This document shows positions 24,541 through 36,410 of a stretch of DNA of 64,000 bases, piece after piece. Within the stretch, counting starts at the first letter, position 1. Each line of letters opens with the position of its first letter. This stretch comes from Corylus avellana (taxonomy: Eukaryota; Streptophyta; Magnoliopsida; Fagales; Betulaceae), in NCBI RefSeq assembly GCF_901000735.1, contig NC_081547.1, positions 10,026,193 to 10,090,192 of the forward strand, in the 5' to 3' direction. Made by a program: the position numbers and the translations under genes. Below the pieces are notes generated by a model that made no database searches, was not told the origin of the DNA, and worked only from the letters and a program-made list of their open reading frames with translations.

Positions 24541-26061
24541 ATGTCCAATCTACTACTTCAACAGAGGAGGTGAGGAGGGCATTTTTTGCCCATTGTAATT
24601 CTCTTGAAAGTCTACTGACACGTCAACCCCTTTCTTTTTCAGCTAAGGGGAGAGATTGTGTGTCGCGCAGTTGTACTATTCGTCCTATGTAGTCGTTGAG
24701 ATTAGTTGCCAAATCTGCCTTTGCTTGGACCAATCATCTTTAAGGACGACCTTCTGTCTAGTGGGCATAACTCGGATCCATCAAGATTTATGATAAAGCC
24801 AAGCTATATTAAGTTATTAACACCAAAAAAAATGATTGTCTTTATGTAAATAAATAATTTGCTCATAAATCGACGCATGAATTATTTGTTAAACCTAATT
24901 GTCATGTCACATGTTAAATTGCTTAAAAATATCAGTTATTCTGAGGGATTGTGTACTGGAACGAGATTAATTTATCATTGGCATAGAAATTGCAATTGGC
25001 CACTATTGTAGTAAAATATTATTTATACCAAGGATGTTTTCGCCTGCTGAAAATGAAAACCATCCATTTTCGTTCAATAATTTCGTGTTCGATTAAGTTT
25101 TTCTAGGACAATAAATAAAGTGTAAGGAAAAACTATAGATTATGTGAGAATATATCTAGCTTGACTAATATTTTGCCATGGACAACAACTCTATGTAGTG
25201 CAATCTAGAGCAAAAACCAAAAATTCAATTAACGTTGTCATTAGACCAACTTCAATTGGTGATTTCAATGACAATTGCACTAAGAATATTGTTTATGGCG
25301 AAGTAGTAGCACTAGCAAACATGTTCAAACAGTTGATCGGTATTCCTAATATAATTTGAGTAATTTTTTTTTCTCCTATTTTTTATATTGATTCCTCATT
25401 GAGTATGTTAAATTTCTACATGGTGATTCCTTTGCTTATAATGTTTCTTTCACAATTTTTCTTTAAAAAAAACATCATTGTTACTAAAAGAAATGAAATG
25501 GCAAGTATAGCTTATGCATTCATTTTCTATTCTCAATGTTCGAGTAATGTTATAATTCCCTGAAGGAGTTTACCCCCAAGACTAGAGACTGGAAAGTCCA
25601 TACTCCCAACAATAATCACAAGCTTATATTGGTTGATATTATGGTAACATAAAGATAAAGAAAGAATAACAACATATATTTTCCAGTTTATATAAGTTCT
25701 TTTGTTTTAAATAAAATGTTTTATTAGAAACAAACTCATACACAACTCATCATTCTATGTAATCATTCTTGCACTGGATTCTCATTTCATCCTTCACATT
25801 ACTAAGTAGTGGTATGTAAAAATGAGCGAGTAATTTGCCAAACTAATCCACATCATTGCCAAATTATGATTGTATTCAAATAGATGTAAGCATATAACTA
25901 TGTTTTAAGTTGGAAGAACAATACCACAAGAAAGTATCTCGAACAAAAGAACCTGAATTCATAACAAACAATCAAAATTTTCTTTTACTGAAGACCCCCA
26001 CCCACACTCTTCCAGTTGCTCTAGAACAATCACAAGAACAAATAGTTGACAAATCATCTTC
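24541..26061. other. Intergenic spacer between RPA49 and zeta-COP
   Basis: AT-rich DNA without supported genes. The last part (about 25900-26061) probably includes the 3' UTR of the minus-strand RPA49 gene. Confidence 0.4.
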
Positions 26062-29000
26062 CTACCGTCGCCTCTTCTGCCTTATTACTGGAAATTGAAG
26101 GGGCAAAGGAAGGGTAAATAACAGCAAGTTGCCCTGGCGGGAGGGCTTGCAACCCAAATGCTCATAATGCACTCTCAATTTTATTGAACTCATTCTCAGA
26201 TCCTTTGCGATATCAGACGGGTAGGTTTGGAATTCATCAGCATATAGAGTAAGTACCAAGACATAACTAATGAGAAGATCATTTTTCTCAGCTGACAGCC
26301 TTTTAAACTCTGGAGCGAACATTGTTGAGAACTTCTGGGATAGAATGTTTGGAATTCTGTGGCCCTTTGCAGAGGAAACACCATCCATGGAATGCTGATC
26401 TTTGTACTTTATAAGGTGAGTAATGTATGAGAATATGCAAGCAAGCGTTCTCTTATCTGCCTCATCCTATAAACAATTAATTATGACATCATGAGATTGT
26501 AAATAATGCAGCTTTTGACCCAAAAAATAATTTAAAAGAGAAAAAAAAAAATGACGAGCAAAAATGATACTACAAGTGTAGGACTCAACTCAAATGGGAA
26601 GGACACAAAAATTCAGTATCTCTATTTTTGAGAACAGCATGTTTGCTTTCTTTTTCTTGGTAAGTTACACATGCACCCAGTTGGTCTTGAGCCAAGACCA
26701 CATTTGAGCCAAATCTCATGCTTGGAGGATAAATAAAATTATGCTTTATAATTATCCACCCTTGTTCCCCAACCTAAAGTAGATGAGAGCCTCAGACATT
26801 TGGCATCCTTAATGATTAAATATTAATGTTTCAGTGCTTTGTACAAAAAGCAAACCCAACCTGCGATAGGCATTAAACTCTATTAATAAATGCATCTACA
26901 GCTAAGATACAAATTTGTGATGTGAGAGCAGGAGGGCCGATAAGTATTTAATTTTTTTTTTTTTTTTTTTATGAATAATAAGTATTGAATATAATCCACG
27001 CCTAAATTTATTTATGGAGAAGTGAATAAGTATTTAAATATAATTAAGTTGCAAACACAAAGTAAAAGGAACCAGATGGCCTATAAGTTAGGCTTGCATT
27101 CGATGGTTATGTTTGGGATGTCTGGCTGTCATATGCCACAAACTTTTGGCTTAAATTCATTTATTTGAATGTTTCAAACATAAAGGTTATGATAATAGGA
27201 TACTAATACCATCTACAATCGATTGGCATTCTCCGAAAACATACAAAAGAGAAAACAACCTAGGTTTGGAAATATATAGCACTCAAAGTCAATATATGGC
27301 ATCAACTAATACTAATTTAACGGCCATAAGAAGTGGATCTTCTTCCATTTAAGTTATTTGCAAAAGCACTATTAAGACTTTCTTATACCATACCTGAATC
27401 TCCTGCAACTTATGGATTCTGTTGCAGACAAAGGTTGGGTAACTGTTGGGGGGTACTTTTGCTCCCACTTCCGAAAGCTCAAAAACATCTTCAAGGAAAC
27501 CCCACTCTCCCGTAAGGATGATCTTGTCCAGTGGGTAAGCCTCCTGGGGAGAAGTAGCAGAAGCATCATATGGTGGAACATTGCGGGTGATATTGGCACC
27601 AGTACTTTCAAGAGCCTCCTTTTTTATCTTTACTTCTTTGATTCTCTCACCCAGCACCTCTTGAGTTTTGGGATTATCTTCTTGGTTCAAAGAGTGCCTC
27701 TTTTTTGGCCTGCCATATGACAATAAAGTTAAAGTCAACTGTAAGTGCAAATGCTTCCAAGACTCAGCCCGACAAAGTATTCTATCCAATTCTTAAATTC
27801 TTAGGGTACACTGCTCAAAACCTCTACATAACTTTAGGGCAAGGTCTCCTAATAATTTGCTTCCAATAAAGAACAGAAGAAAATGTAAAAATAAATTATG
27901 AGTTCAATACTAGAAGGAATCCAACAAACAAGATAAATGTCACAAACATATAAGAGGCCCTATCAATGAACGAAAGATGAAGAGATAGGTTCTGCTCTCT
28001 TGGACAGCAAACTGTTTGATACAAGAAATCAGTTTCTTGTATTGATTTTGAAGTATTTAAGACATAAGGAAGTTAATGAATCATAAGGAAGACATAGGAA
28101 ATTAGTAAAACATGATGGAGGAAATCTTTTCTAAGATTTGGTAAGAAAATCAACTATATGAATACATACATAGAATCTGGACAGAAATTGCAGCTTCTAG
28201 TACAGCAGGAATATCAATGATTTTTTGGCTTGTAGACTTTAGGTTTAACTTGAAGAAATAAAGGATAGAGGAAGAGAGAAGAGAGAAAGAGAGGGCTGGA
28301 CTTTGAAGGCAATCGTAGAGAGAAATGGGCTGTAATAAACACTGCTGGAATGTATATCTACTAAGATCCAGAATATAGAAATTGACAGCTGAAAACACTA
28401 GGAAGTAGGCTTTCACTCTAGTGATATTATTGCTCTAGATTTGGCCAAACTTTGTTAGGTATTAGTCCATTATGGAGTCCACTGCAGGTCTTTGTGCTGT
28501 AAAGAACCATTATTCAGACTTTACTATAATAAAACATCACTAATAATAACTATAATACTTTCCTTAAGTGTTTTTCATCATCCTCCACTATACCCCTCCA
28601 CTAAGTCACTAACCTACGAATTTGGAATAAAGAAATCAAGATAATGGCATTCAAACCCTACATAATTATAAAACAGCAACCATTCAATATAAAAGTAATC
28701 TAGAGAATTTTGGGCATTACAATAACATTCCCTTAATGCCAATGGATACAATCCAAAAAAACAGGAAAGCATAGAATTCATCTAATGATATGAGGATCCA
28801 GGAGGCCCTAATCTCTCTCTCTATCTAAGAGGAGGTTATTCTACCTACTACTCCTTTTTTCTTATTTATTTATTTATTTTGTACTTCTTGTAGGAGATGA
28901 GGGCAGGTAAATCCAGCAAATGCTTCACAATCAAAATCACAATGCTGCATGTTTACATTTCAGAGACCAAATATGTGAGGCTTGCATGCTATATCGTTTT

Positions 29001-31082
29001 GCATCCATTGAAACATGCGCTCTACCATGCAGATAATGAGTAGAAAAAGTTCTGTGCCGAATGATAAGAAAAACAGCAATGTCATATTTTTATGGGTGTT
29101 AATCATTATCTTGTAACTACTCACTTAATAGGCCCCAAACGTTTTTACCAAAAAAGAATTATGGCAACACCATAATCCCAAGAGAGTACCAGACATCAAC
29201 CTTCAACATATCAAGATAACATTTGTAACATCCATTACCCAAAAAAGAGGTCGACAAATGTAGAAGTGCCCAATTATATCCAAGTATTTCTTTATTTATT
29301 CATAATCTTACATTCACTAGTTGTACTTGTACTAGTATGCACATCAAAATTGAGACTTATATAAGGTTAAGATTATCCAAACAAAAGGACCAAAAATTGC
29401 AACATTATTACGAAAATTAGGTTTTGCCTTCAGAATTTAATTGGTCTCCATGTGATAAATGTTAACGAGCTCTAACTAAAACAACACTTCCTGCCCACAT
29501 GAAATGGAGTAGAAGGTAAGGTTGTGGGTTGAAGACCCACTACATACATATATAACTTACCAACAAAAAAAAAAGGGTTTAAAAAAACAGTCACGATTGA
29601 TAGAAATACATCTCACATTTCGGGTGAATAAAACTAATCTTATTCAACAATGCAAACATATCACAGGCCATTGCTTCGATTAATCAAAAAAATTTACAGT
29701 GTCTCTACAGGTACAATGATTGTCATATGTTGAACCCCTCAACAAATCATATAAGCCTCATAATGTCTGGGACTCATGTTTCTTTCTCTAAAACAAATAA
29801 TAATTGCTAACTAACTCATGCATCCGATGGTATTTCAATTTGCAACCTAATCTGTCACTCCATGCTTATGGAGGGTCGAAGTGACATTAGGTCCAAAGGC
29901 TACTGAGAATAATTTCTATATTGGCCGTGAGACTTACATTTCTCATTAATCAAGCTAGTATATCATAAGAACTTTGACATACCCAAGAAAAATTAATATA
30001 ACCAATAGACTACTATTTGAAAAACACTAATTGTTATTCACCAACCGTCAACCACCTTGCCATGTATGATCATTCATCTACTAATAAAAGGAACTTTTCA
30101 TTATACTAGAAAGCTAGAGAGAGCGAGGGGCTTGGCTTACCTCCTTTATTGACTTCTTTGTTCCAAAACGAATAGTAAGCGCTTGCATCTTGTCAGCCTT
30201 CTGTGGTGCAATTTCTTCCTTCACTGAGCTTTCAGGTTCCTCATCAGCAACATCTAACCCTCTGACTTTAGGTTCTAGTCTAAATACCTGAACAATCAAA
30301 ATTTAAGAGTTCCATTTTAATGTGAACTACATAGCAGCAATAAATAACTAAGCAGTAAAGAAAATATATAAGTAAATTCTCCACCACAGCCAACCAACTG
30401 GCTAATGTATAAATTCTCTCAGCAACCAATACACAAGAAAATTTCAACATTTCATGAGCAATCAAACAGTCAATATCTAAACTCTCCACATTTTATCAAT
30501 AACAAAATTCCCCACACATCCATATCAACCAATCAGTAAAAAAGTAAACTTTGCCACACTTTCTCAGTGACTAAACAATAAAAGAATCAAAATTTCCACA
30601 CATTCTCAGCAACGAAACAGCAAACTCACCCTGTCACAGGCAACAGGCACAATCTTTAAGCTCTGGCTCTCCTTGTCAAACACCCCAAGCGCGTACTTAT
30701 ACCGCTGGCCAATCGTGGCATCCCCAGAGTAGTTGGTTCCAACGAAATCCACACTAGAAGGAGATGGGCTCACCACCATCTGGACCCTCCTGGGCCACTT
30801 CTGGCTTCGATAAACCCTAACCCTAGGTGACCCAATACCATGACTTTCCTCAGAATTGTTCCCGCCGTAATCTTTGAGGGGGTCATAACCGGAGGAGAAG
30901 TAACCAACAAAAGGCGGCGCTTTCTGTGGGTTCTCGTGAAGGACTTTCACGTTGGCTTTGCCTTGGACCGGTGGCAATGGCGGTGGTGTTGGTGGGGCTC
31001 GGTGCTTTTTCTTCTTTTTCTTTATCGGGGTCTCCAGGTTCTCCGTTACTTGCGATTTGGTGTATTCTGGTTCTGACTTCAT
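26062..31082 (-). CDS. RNA polymerase I subunit RPA49-like (frame broken in exon 3 as sequenced)
   Basis: RPA49 pairs with RPA34 to form the TFIIF-like module of RNA polymerase I, which transcribes 35S rRNA in the nucleolus. Four exons: 30630-31082, 30141-30287, 27394-27709 and 26062-26466. Visible are a Lys-rich N terminus (KKKKKKHRAP), YKYALGVFDKESQSLKIVP, VFRLEPKVRG, PQEAYPLDKIILTGEW, YPTFVCNRIHKLQEIQ, NDLLISYVLVLTLY and DIAKDLRMSSIKLRVHYEHL, all typical of RPA49 (tandem winged-helix C terminus). Exons 1, 2 and 4 are multiples of three, but exon 3 is 316 nt. Reading from the natural acceptor gives AKKEALF and then a stop, whereas the rest of the exon is open one base further on. One extra base near 27685-27700 explains this; a cryptic acceptor or a missed micro-exon are alternatives. 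Without the extra base the protein would be about 439 aa, a normal length. The start is the first in-frame ATG (MKSEPEY). Intron 2 is 2.4 kb. Confidence 0.88.
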
Positions 31083-31566
31083 TGGAAGAGAATCACCCAA
31101 ACTTTCAGCTACAACAACAAGACACCAATTTGATTTCTGCAACCTCAGTCGCAGATATATCGCCGGTGGTGGTGTCTTTCAGTGGGTCTCGCGAGAGAGA
31201 GAGAGAGGAGCGTGGTGAAAGAAGCACCCGATGGTGGGCGTCGGCACTGTTGGTGATAGTGGGCGGGTGGGCGCGTCTCCGTTCTGGTGCAGTGGGCCGT
31301 CGTGGCTTCGCCGGAAGCTGAGGTTGGGGTAAGGGAGAGAGAGCAGAGATGCATTAAGGGTTTTGGGGAGAGAAATTTTTTTCCTTTGGGGGCTGAAGGG
31401 ATAGCGACATAGCGTGAGTCTATTTCTTTTTTTTTTTTCTTTTTTTTTTTTAATAATAATAATAATTAAAATAATTAAAAAATAAAAAACCAAAACGTAA
31501 CCGCGGTTTGTTTAACTCTGCCACATAGGAAAAAACGGAAATGCTACGGAACTTTTGTTATTCCGT
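31083..31566 (-). promoter_or_regulatory. 5' leader and promoter region of RPA49
   Basis: GC-richer than the spacers and CT-rich on the minus strand (a GA tract at 31191-31206 on plus), followed by an AT-rich, poly(T) stretch at 31425-31490. The frame stays open upstream of the chosen ATG for about 20 codons but without an ATG. An ATG at about 31354 opens an unrelated frame that would be an upstream ORF if transcription starts beyond it. Confidence 0.4.
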
Positions 31567-31576
31567 AGCATTACTC

Positions 31577-32542
31577 GGATTCGGCTTAGGTGCGGTAGTC
31601 CAAAACTACCGCACCATTCAGTAGTCCAAAACTGCACCGTTTGGTGCAGTTTTGAGAAGGAAAAATTCAAAACTGAACCAAACGGTGCAGTTTTGGGCTG
31701 GGAAAAAATAGCTTTTTTAAAAAATATAACAAACAATTATTTAAGAATTAAAAAATATAAAAAACTAATAATTAAAAATATTAAAACAATTAAAAAAGTT
31801 AAAAAAACTAAAAACTAGAAAGAATTAAAAATAAAAACAGCAGTTGATCATGATGTTCTTGCAGATTCAGTGCATGTTCTTGCTCTTGGTGTTGATAACT
31901 ATCCTCTAACGGGTTTTCATGATTTTGCTGAAAGATACATTGTGGATCAAAGAAATCATTGTTTCAACCAAATCCATGTACCCAAAAGTCTCCATCAGAT
32001 CCATAGAATCCATGCCTTCAAGGGAAATCAGGAAGAAGAGGGAATCAAAGCACATGATAGCCTTCACCGGTGCCGGAATCGACGAAGATCCACCCTCATG
32101 GCCTTTGGGGTGGTCCAGATTGAAATGGGTGTTGCTGGTGGAATGAAATACAAGGACCTCATGGTTTTTGGAGTTTTGGGTTTCTTTGAATTTTTCCTTT
32201 TGGCTTCCAATTTTCTGTCACTTTCTTGAGAAAGTTGGAGGAGGATAATGGAAAGGCAAGTTAATATGTGAGAAAGTTGGAGGAGGATAATGGAAATCCA
32301 CCCCCTTGGCCAAAATGGGATGGTCCGGCCACCCCATTTTGGCCAAGGGGTGGCTCCACCCCTTTCATTTTTTTTTTTTTTTTTCTCTTCTATTTTTTTA
32401 ATACTTTTAGTTTTTAAATATTTTTCTTTTTCTTTTTCTTTAAAAGAACTATTTGTTTATTGCCCAAAACTGCACCAAACGGTGCAGTTTTGGACTACAG
32501 CATGGTGCGGTAGTTTTGAACTACCGCACCTAAGCCTTGCCC
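31577..32542. mobile_element. Mutator-like non-autonomous element, possible Pack-MULE, 966 bp
   Basis: Terminal inverted repeats of about 75 bases: the left end starts GGATTCGGCTTAGGTGCGGT and the reverse complement of the right end starts GGGCAAGGCTTAGGTGCGGT. Both continue through ACTACCGCACC and CCAAAACTGCACCGTTTGGT. The element is flanked by AGCATTACTC on both sides (31567-31576 and 32543-32552), a 9-10-bp target duplication that fits Mutator-like elements. The interior (about 31850-32230) is less AT-rich, with open frames on plus (31870-32229) that I do not recognise; such interiors can be captured gene fragments. A hairpin of CCACCCCATTTTGGCCAAGG type lies at 32298-32360. No transposase seen. 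Confidence 0.8.
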
Positions 32543-32574
32543 AGCATTACTCTATATTTATGGTTCAACCTTTC

Positions 32575-35500
32575 TTTTTTTTTTTTCTTTTTTTTTTTGA
32601 GGTAATAGTGGAATTCTCATTTGTAAATCAATCAACCAGAGCAAAATGCTCTAGCTGAATCAAATCTCGAATACAATCAGGAGCATTATCTATCCAAGTC
32701 TTCTCTAGAACATCTTTGACAGCCAACTTAGCAAGTGCATGGGCAGCTCTATTGCTGTCCCGCTTCACAAAGCCTATCTGCCATTGAGAGAAGACCTGCA
32801 CAGCAGCTTTAATTTGTGCTAGTATCCCGTACAGCCTCAACCACGCCCTTAGCATCTCCTTCCAACTGAACTTGGAAGAAGCCCATCTCACTGCAGAGTT
32901 GAATGGCCACTAACACTGCTCGTGCTTCTGCTGCAGCCGGGGAGAGAAAACCCAGTTGAGTCATGCATCGTGCAGCACGTAAATACCCCATATGATCTCT
33001 CACCACCACCCCAAATCCCATCCGACCCAACGAAGAATCCAGCGCCGCATCCCAATTCGCCTTAACCCACCCCACATCAGGAGCAACCCACTGCGAGGGA
33101 CCCTGGACATATGCAGGTGGGTGGTCTGCATCCCCGTCTTCAAAAGCCTGTCTAAAATCTGCCATGGACTTCTGAGTCAGCTTAAGAATGGTGTTTGGCG
33201 TCAAGAAGATACCGCCATGCAGCACCTCATTCCTCCGCATCCAGATTCTACGAGCAACTCCTACAAACGTTTTAATATCCTCCAACCCACACTTAGAGAA
33301 AACTCCCTCCACAACCTGTAAAAACTCAGGGCCCGAAAAGTGATTCTTTTGAATTGTCGCACAGCACATGCCCCACACATCCCTGGCAGATGGACACTGC
33401 CAGAGTACATGAAAAGCAGTTTCGACCTCCGCCCCACAAAAATGACAGGAAGGATCTGTGAGGATCTTTTTCTTCCAAAGATTTGCACGGGTAGGGAGTA
33501 TATCATGACATGCTCGCCAAAGAAAATTCTTTTCAATAGGGGGGATAGAGAGAGCCCAGATGTTTTTCCAGACATCCACCTTCCCAGCACTAGTGGAACA
33601 TTCTACCATGGAGGCAGCAACTAATTCTTGTTGAATATAGTAGGCACTCCTCACAGAAAATAAGCCGTTTGCCGTCCCTCTCCAAATAAGAGTATCTTGC
33701 TGATTTGTAACACTAGGCGGAATTGATTGAATCATCTGGACTTCTTCCTTTTCAAATAACCGTTCCAAGAATTGAGTGTCCCACCATTTAGTGTCTGGAT
33801 TGATAAGCTTATCAACAGTTGCATCTGGGTCGAGTAATCGAGGAGGTGATCGAATACGAAAAGTAGATGGTTGGGGAAGCCATTTATCTTTCCAAATCCG
33901 AATCTGTGAACCATCCCCCACCCGCCATATCAATCCTTCCTTTAAGATGTTGCAAGACCCAATGATGCTCCTCCAAGCGAAAGAAGGTCTATACCCCACC
34001 CTTGCATCAAGAATAGAGCCACCCCGAAAATACTTTGCCTCCATTATCTTTGCCACCAAACTATCCGGTTGGGCCCACAACCGCCAACATTGTTTGGCTA
34101 GAAGGGCTTTGTTAAAAAAATTAAAATCGCGAAAGCCCAAACCACCCTCCTTCTTCGATAAGCCCATTCGCCTCCAACTCATCCAATGTACGCTCGATTC
34201 CTTCTTACAATAACCCCACCAAAATTTTTGCATTTGTGAATTTATCGCTGAGCACAAAGACTTCGGGAAGAGAAAAACACTCATGCTATAAGTAGGAATC
34301 GCCTGGATGACAGCTTTCAATAAAATTTCTTTTCCCGCCTGGGATAGGAATTTTAATTTCCAATCCTGCAGCCTTTTCCAAACACGATCCAGAATACTTT
34401 TAAAAGCAATGGTTCAGGATTTTCCAATCAAAGCCGGTAGACCCAAATAGGTGTCAAACCTTTGTGTTTCCGAAATACCCGCAGCAGCCAAAATAGCCAT
34501 CTTCCCCTCTTGTGCCGTATTTTTACTAAAGAAAATGGAGGTCTTGCTAGTATTAAGCCGTTGTCCCGACGCCTTCTCATACTCACGTAGAATGCTAGAC
34601 AAAGCCTCCCATTGGGCCAGTGTGGATCGACAAAAAAGGAGGCTATCATCCGCAAAGAAAAGACGGCTAATGCGCGGACCCCTTTTTGATGTCGGGACCC
34701 CTGTCACAATGCCCTCTTCTAAAGCTTTCCTCATCAAAGAATTTAACCCTTCTGCACATAGGAGAAATAAATACGGGGATAAAGGATCCCCTTGTCGCAA
34801 CCCCCTCTTTGGTGTAATTAGACCACATGGTTTGCCATTCACCACCACGGAATATTGGACCGTTGAGACACACATCATAATAAGCTTAATCCATCGAGAA
34901 TCAAAACCCAATCGCTTCATAATCTCCTCCAAATACCTCCATTCTACACGATCATACGCTTTGCTCATGTCCAATTTAATAGCCATGAAGCCCTTTTTCC
35001 CCTTTAATCGTGTTTGCATAGTATGAAGAGTTTCATATGCCGCAAGCACATTATCTGTAATTAATCTCCCAGGAACAAAGGCGCTTTGCTCAGGCGAAAT
35101 AATCAAAGGTAATATCTTCTTAAATCGATTGGCCAAAACCTTTGAAATAATTTTATAGATGACATTGCACAAACTTATTGGGCGATAATCAGTAACACAA
35201 GTAGGATTTTTTACCTTCGGAATAAGTGAAATATTTGTCTTGTTCAAATCAAGAGGCAGAGAACCAGAATTAAGGGTACCTAAGACCGCACAACAAATAT
35301 CCTCACCCATCAAAACCCAATTATTTTGGAAAAACCCAGCTGGTAACCCATCAGGACCTGGTGCTTTTAGGGGACCCATTTTATGAAGGGCAACAAAAAT
35401 TTCTTCCTTAGTGAATGGTTTTAATAACTCAATGTTCATAGTCTCCGTAACCCTCCTCTCCACCGGTTGTAAACATCGAGTAAAATCATCACCAACAGTA

Positions 35501-35855
35501 GAAGAAAATAATCCAGTAAAAAAGTTTACAAAAGCCATTTGTACCTCTTTGACTGACTCCCATTTATATCCCGAGTCGTCATGAATGCTGGAAATATGGT
35601 TTGACCTTCGGCGATTATTTGCACAAGCGTGATAAAATTTAGTGTTCCGATCGCCCCCCCGAAGCCACTCAATCTTTGCACGTTGCCGCCATTTTACATC
35701 TTCTTTGTCTAACAAAGTCTGCAGTCGGTGTTGAATTTCATGAGCTTCAGCCCCCACACCCTCTCCTACACGCCCAGAGATCATTTGGAGCCGTTTCTGA
35801 AGTTTTTGGATGGTCTCCGAATTCATTCTTACAATGTCCTTTAAATTTTTAATTG
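32575..35855 (-). mobile_element. 5'-truncated L1-type LINE retrotransposon
   Basis: Minus-strand non-LTR element. From its 5' to 3' side it carries reverse transcriptase (35859-34414), a zinc-finger reverse-transcriptase domain and RNase H (34413-32629), then an A-rich tail (plus-strand T runs at 32575-32600). The endonuclease and ORF1 expected upstream are absent: sequence turns abruptly AT-rich beyond about 35855, the 5' truncation typical of target-primed insertion. The adjoining DNA at 35850-36410 has its own inverted-repeat arms, so the LINE probably landed in or next to a MITE. A target duplication was not identified. Confidence 0.9.
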
Positions 35856-35859
35856 TCAC
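32629..35859 (-). pseudogene. LINE reverse transcriptase / RNase H polyprotein, broken
   Basis: Begins within the polyprotein (no ATG at the natural start). The RT shows GPDGLPAGFF, TDYRPISLCNVIYKIISKVL, KLDMSKAYDRVEW, RQGDPLSPYLF and the catalytic FADD box (FFADDSLLF), in the right order and spacing for plant L1 elements. A TGA at 34414-34416 follows LPALIGKS; related elements usually have Arg there, so a CGA to TGA change is likely, and the frame is the same on both sides. Downstream are the zf-RVT motif (WRACHDILPTRANLW, CHFCG) and RNase H (NWDAAL, AEARAVLVAI, LEGDAKGVVEAV). A frameshift at about 32811-32840 moves the last part (KAAVQVFSQW, HALAKLAV) to another frame. Two lesions plus 5' truncation make it non-functional. 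Confidence 0.9.
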
Positions 35860-36410
35860 AATATTTTTTTAAATTATTAAAATATTGCCAATATTTCTAA
35901 GACTAATAAAAAATAAAAATACTTCTATAAATTTCTTAATAAGACAAAAACATCTTTATAAATTTGAAAAAAAAAATTATTTTTTAATTCTTAAAATGAT
36001 TTTTTTAAAAAATAATTTTTTTTAATTTTTAAACGATTTTTTTAAATGAATTTTTTTATTAAAAAAACGATTTTTTTTTTTAAAAAAAATTTGTTTTAAA
36101 AAACGAAAATTTTAATTTCTTCACAATAAAATTTTAATTTTTTTTAAAAAAGGAAATTAATACTTAAAAAATTATAAAACAAAAATTACAAAAAGAGAAA
36201 GATAATTTTCAATATTCATAAAAAAAAAAAATTGAAATTTTTTAACTTTTTTTTATAAAATGATTTTTTTAATATATATATATATAGTTTTAGATTTTTT
36301 CCTAAAAGTTTTCTCATATTTTTTATTTTTATTTTACTAAGGGTAGTCTGGTCATTGGGAAACATTGACAATATTTTGTTAGTTTTAAGAGATATTGTCA
36401 ATTTAGTAGT
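35856..36410. mobile_element. AT-rich inverted-repeat element beside the LINE
   Basis: TTAAATTATTAAAATATTGCCAATATTTCTAAG at the left matches the reverse complement of about 36355-36410 (CTTAAAACTAACAAAATATTGTCAATGTTTCCC). The interior is extremely AT-rich. This looks like a MITE whose outer left edge may have been interrupted by the LINE insertion. Confidence 0.5.

Noticed and set aside
28150..28416. 88-codon minus-strand frame in RPA49 intron 2
   Set aside because: Hydrophobic, low-complexity translation of CT-rich intron DNA; possible repeat sequence but no borders visible.
30815..30835. AAACCCTAACCCTAGG, telomere-like motif
   Set aside because: Only two units, and they lie inside RPA49 exon 1 where they encode part of the conserved protein.
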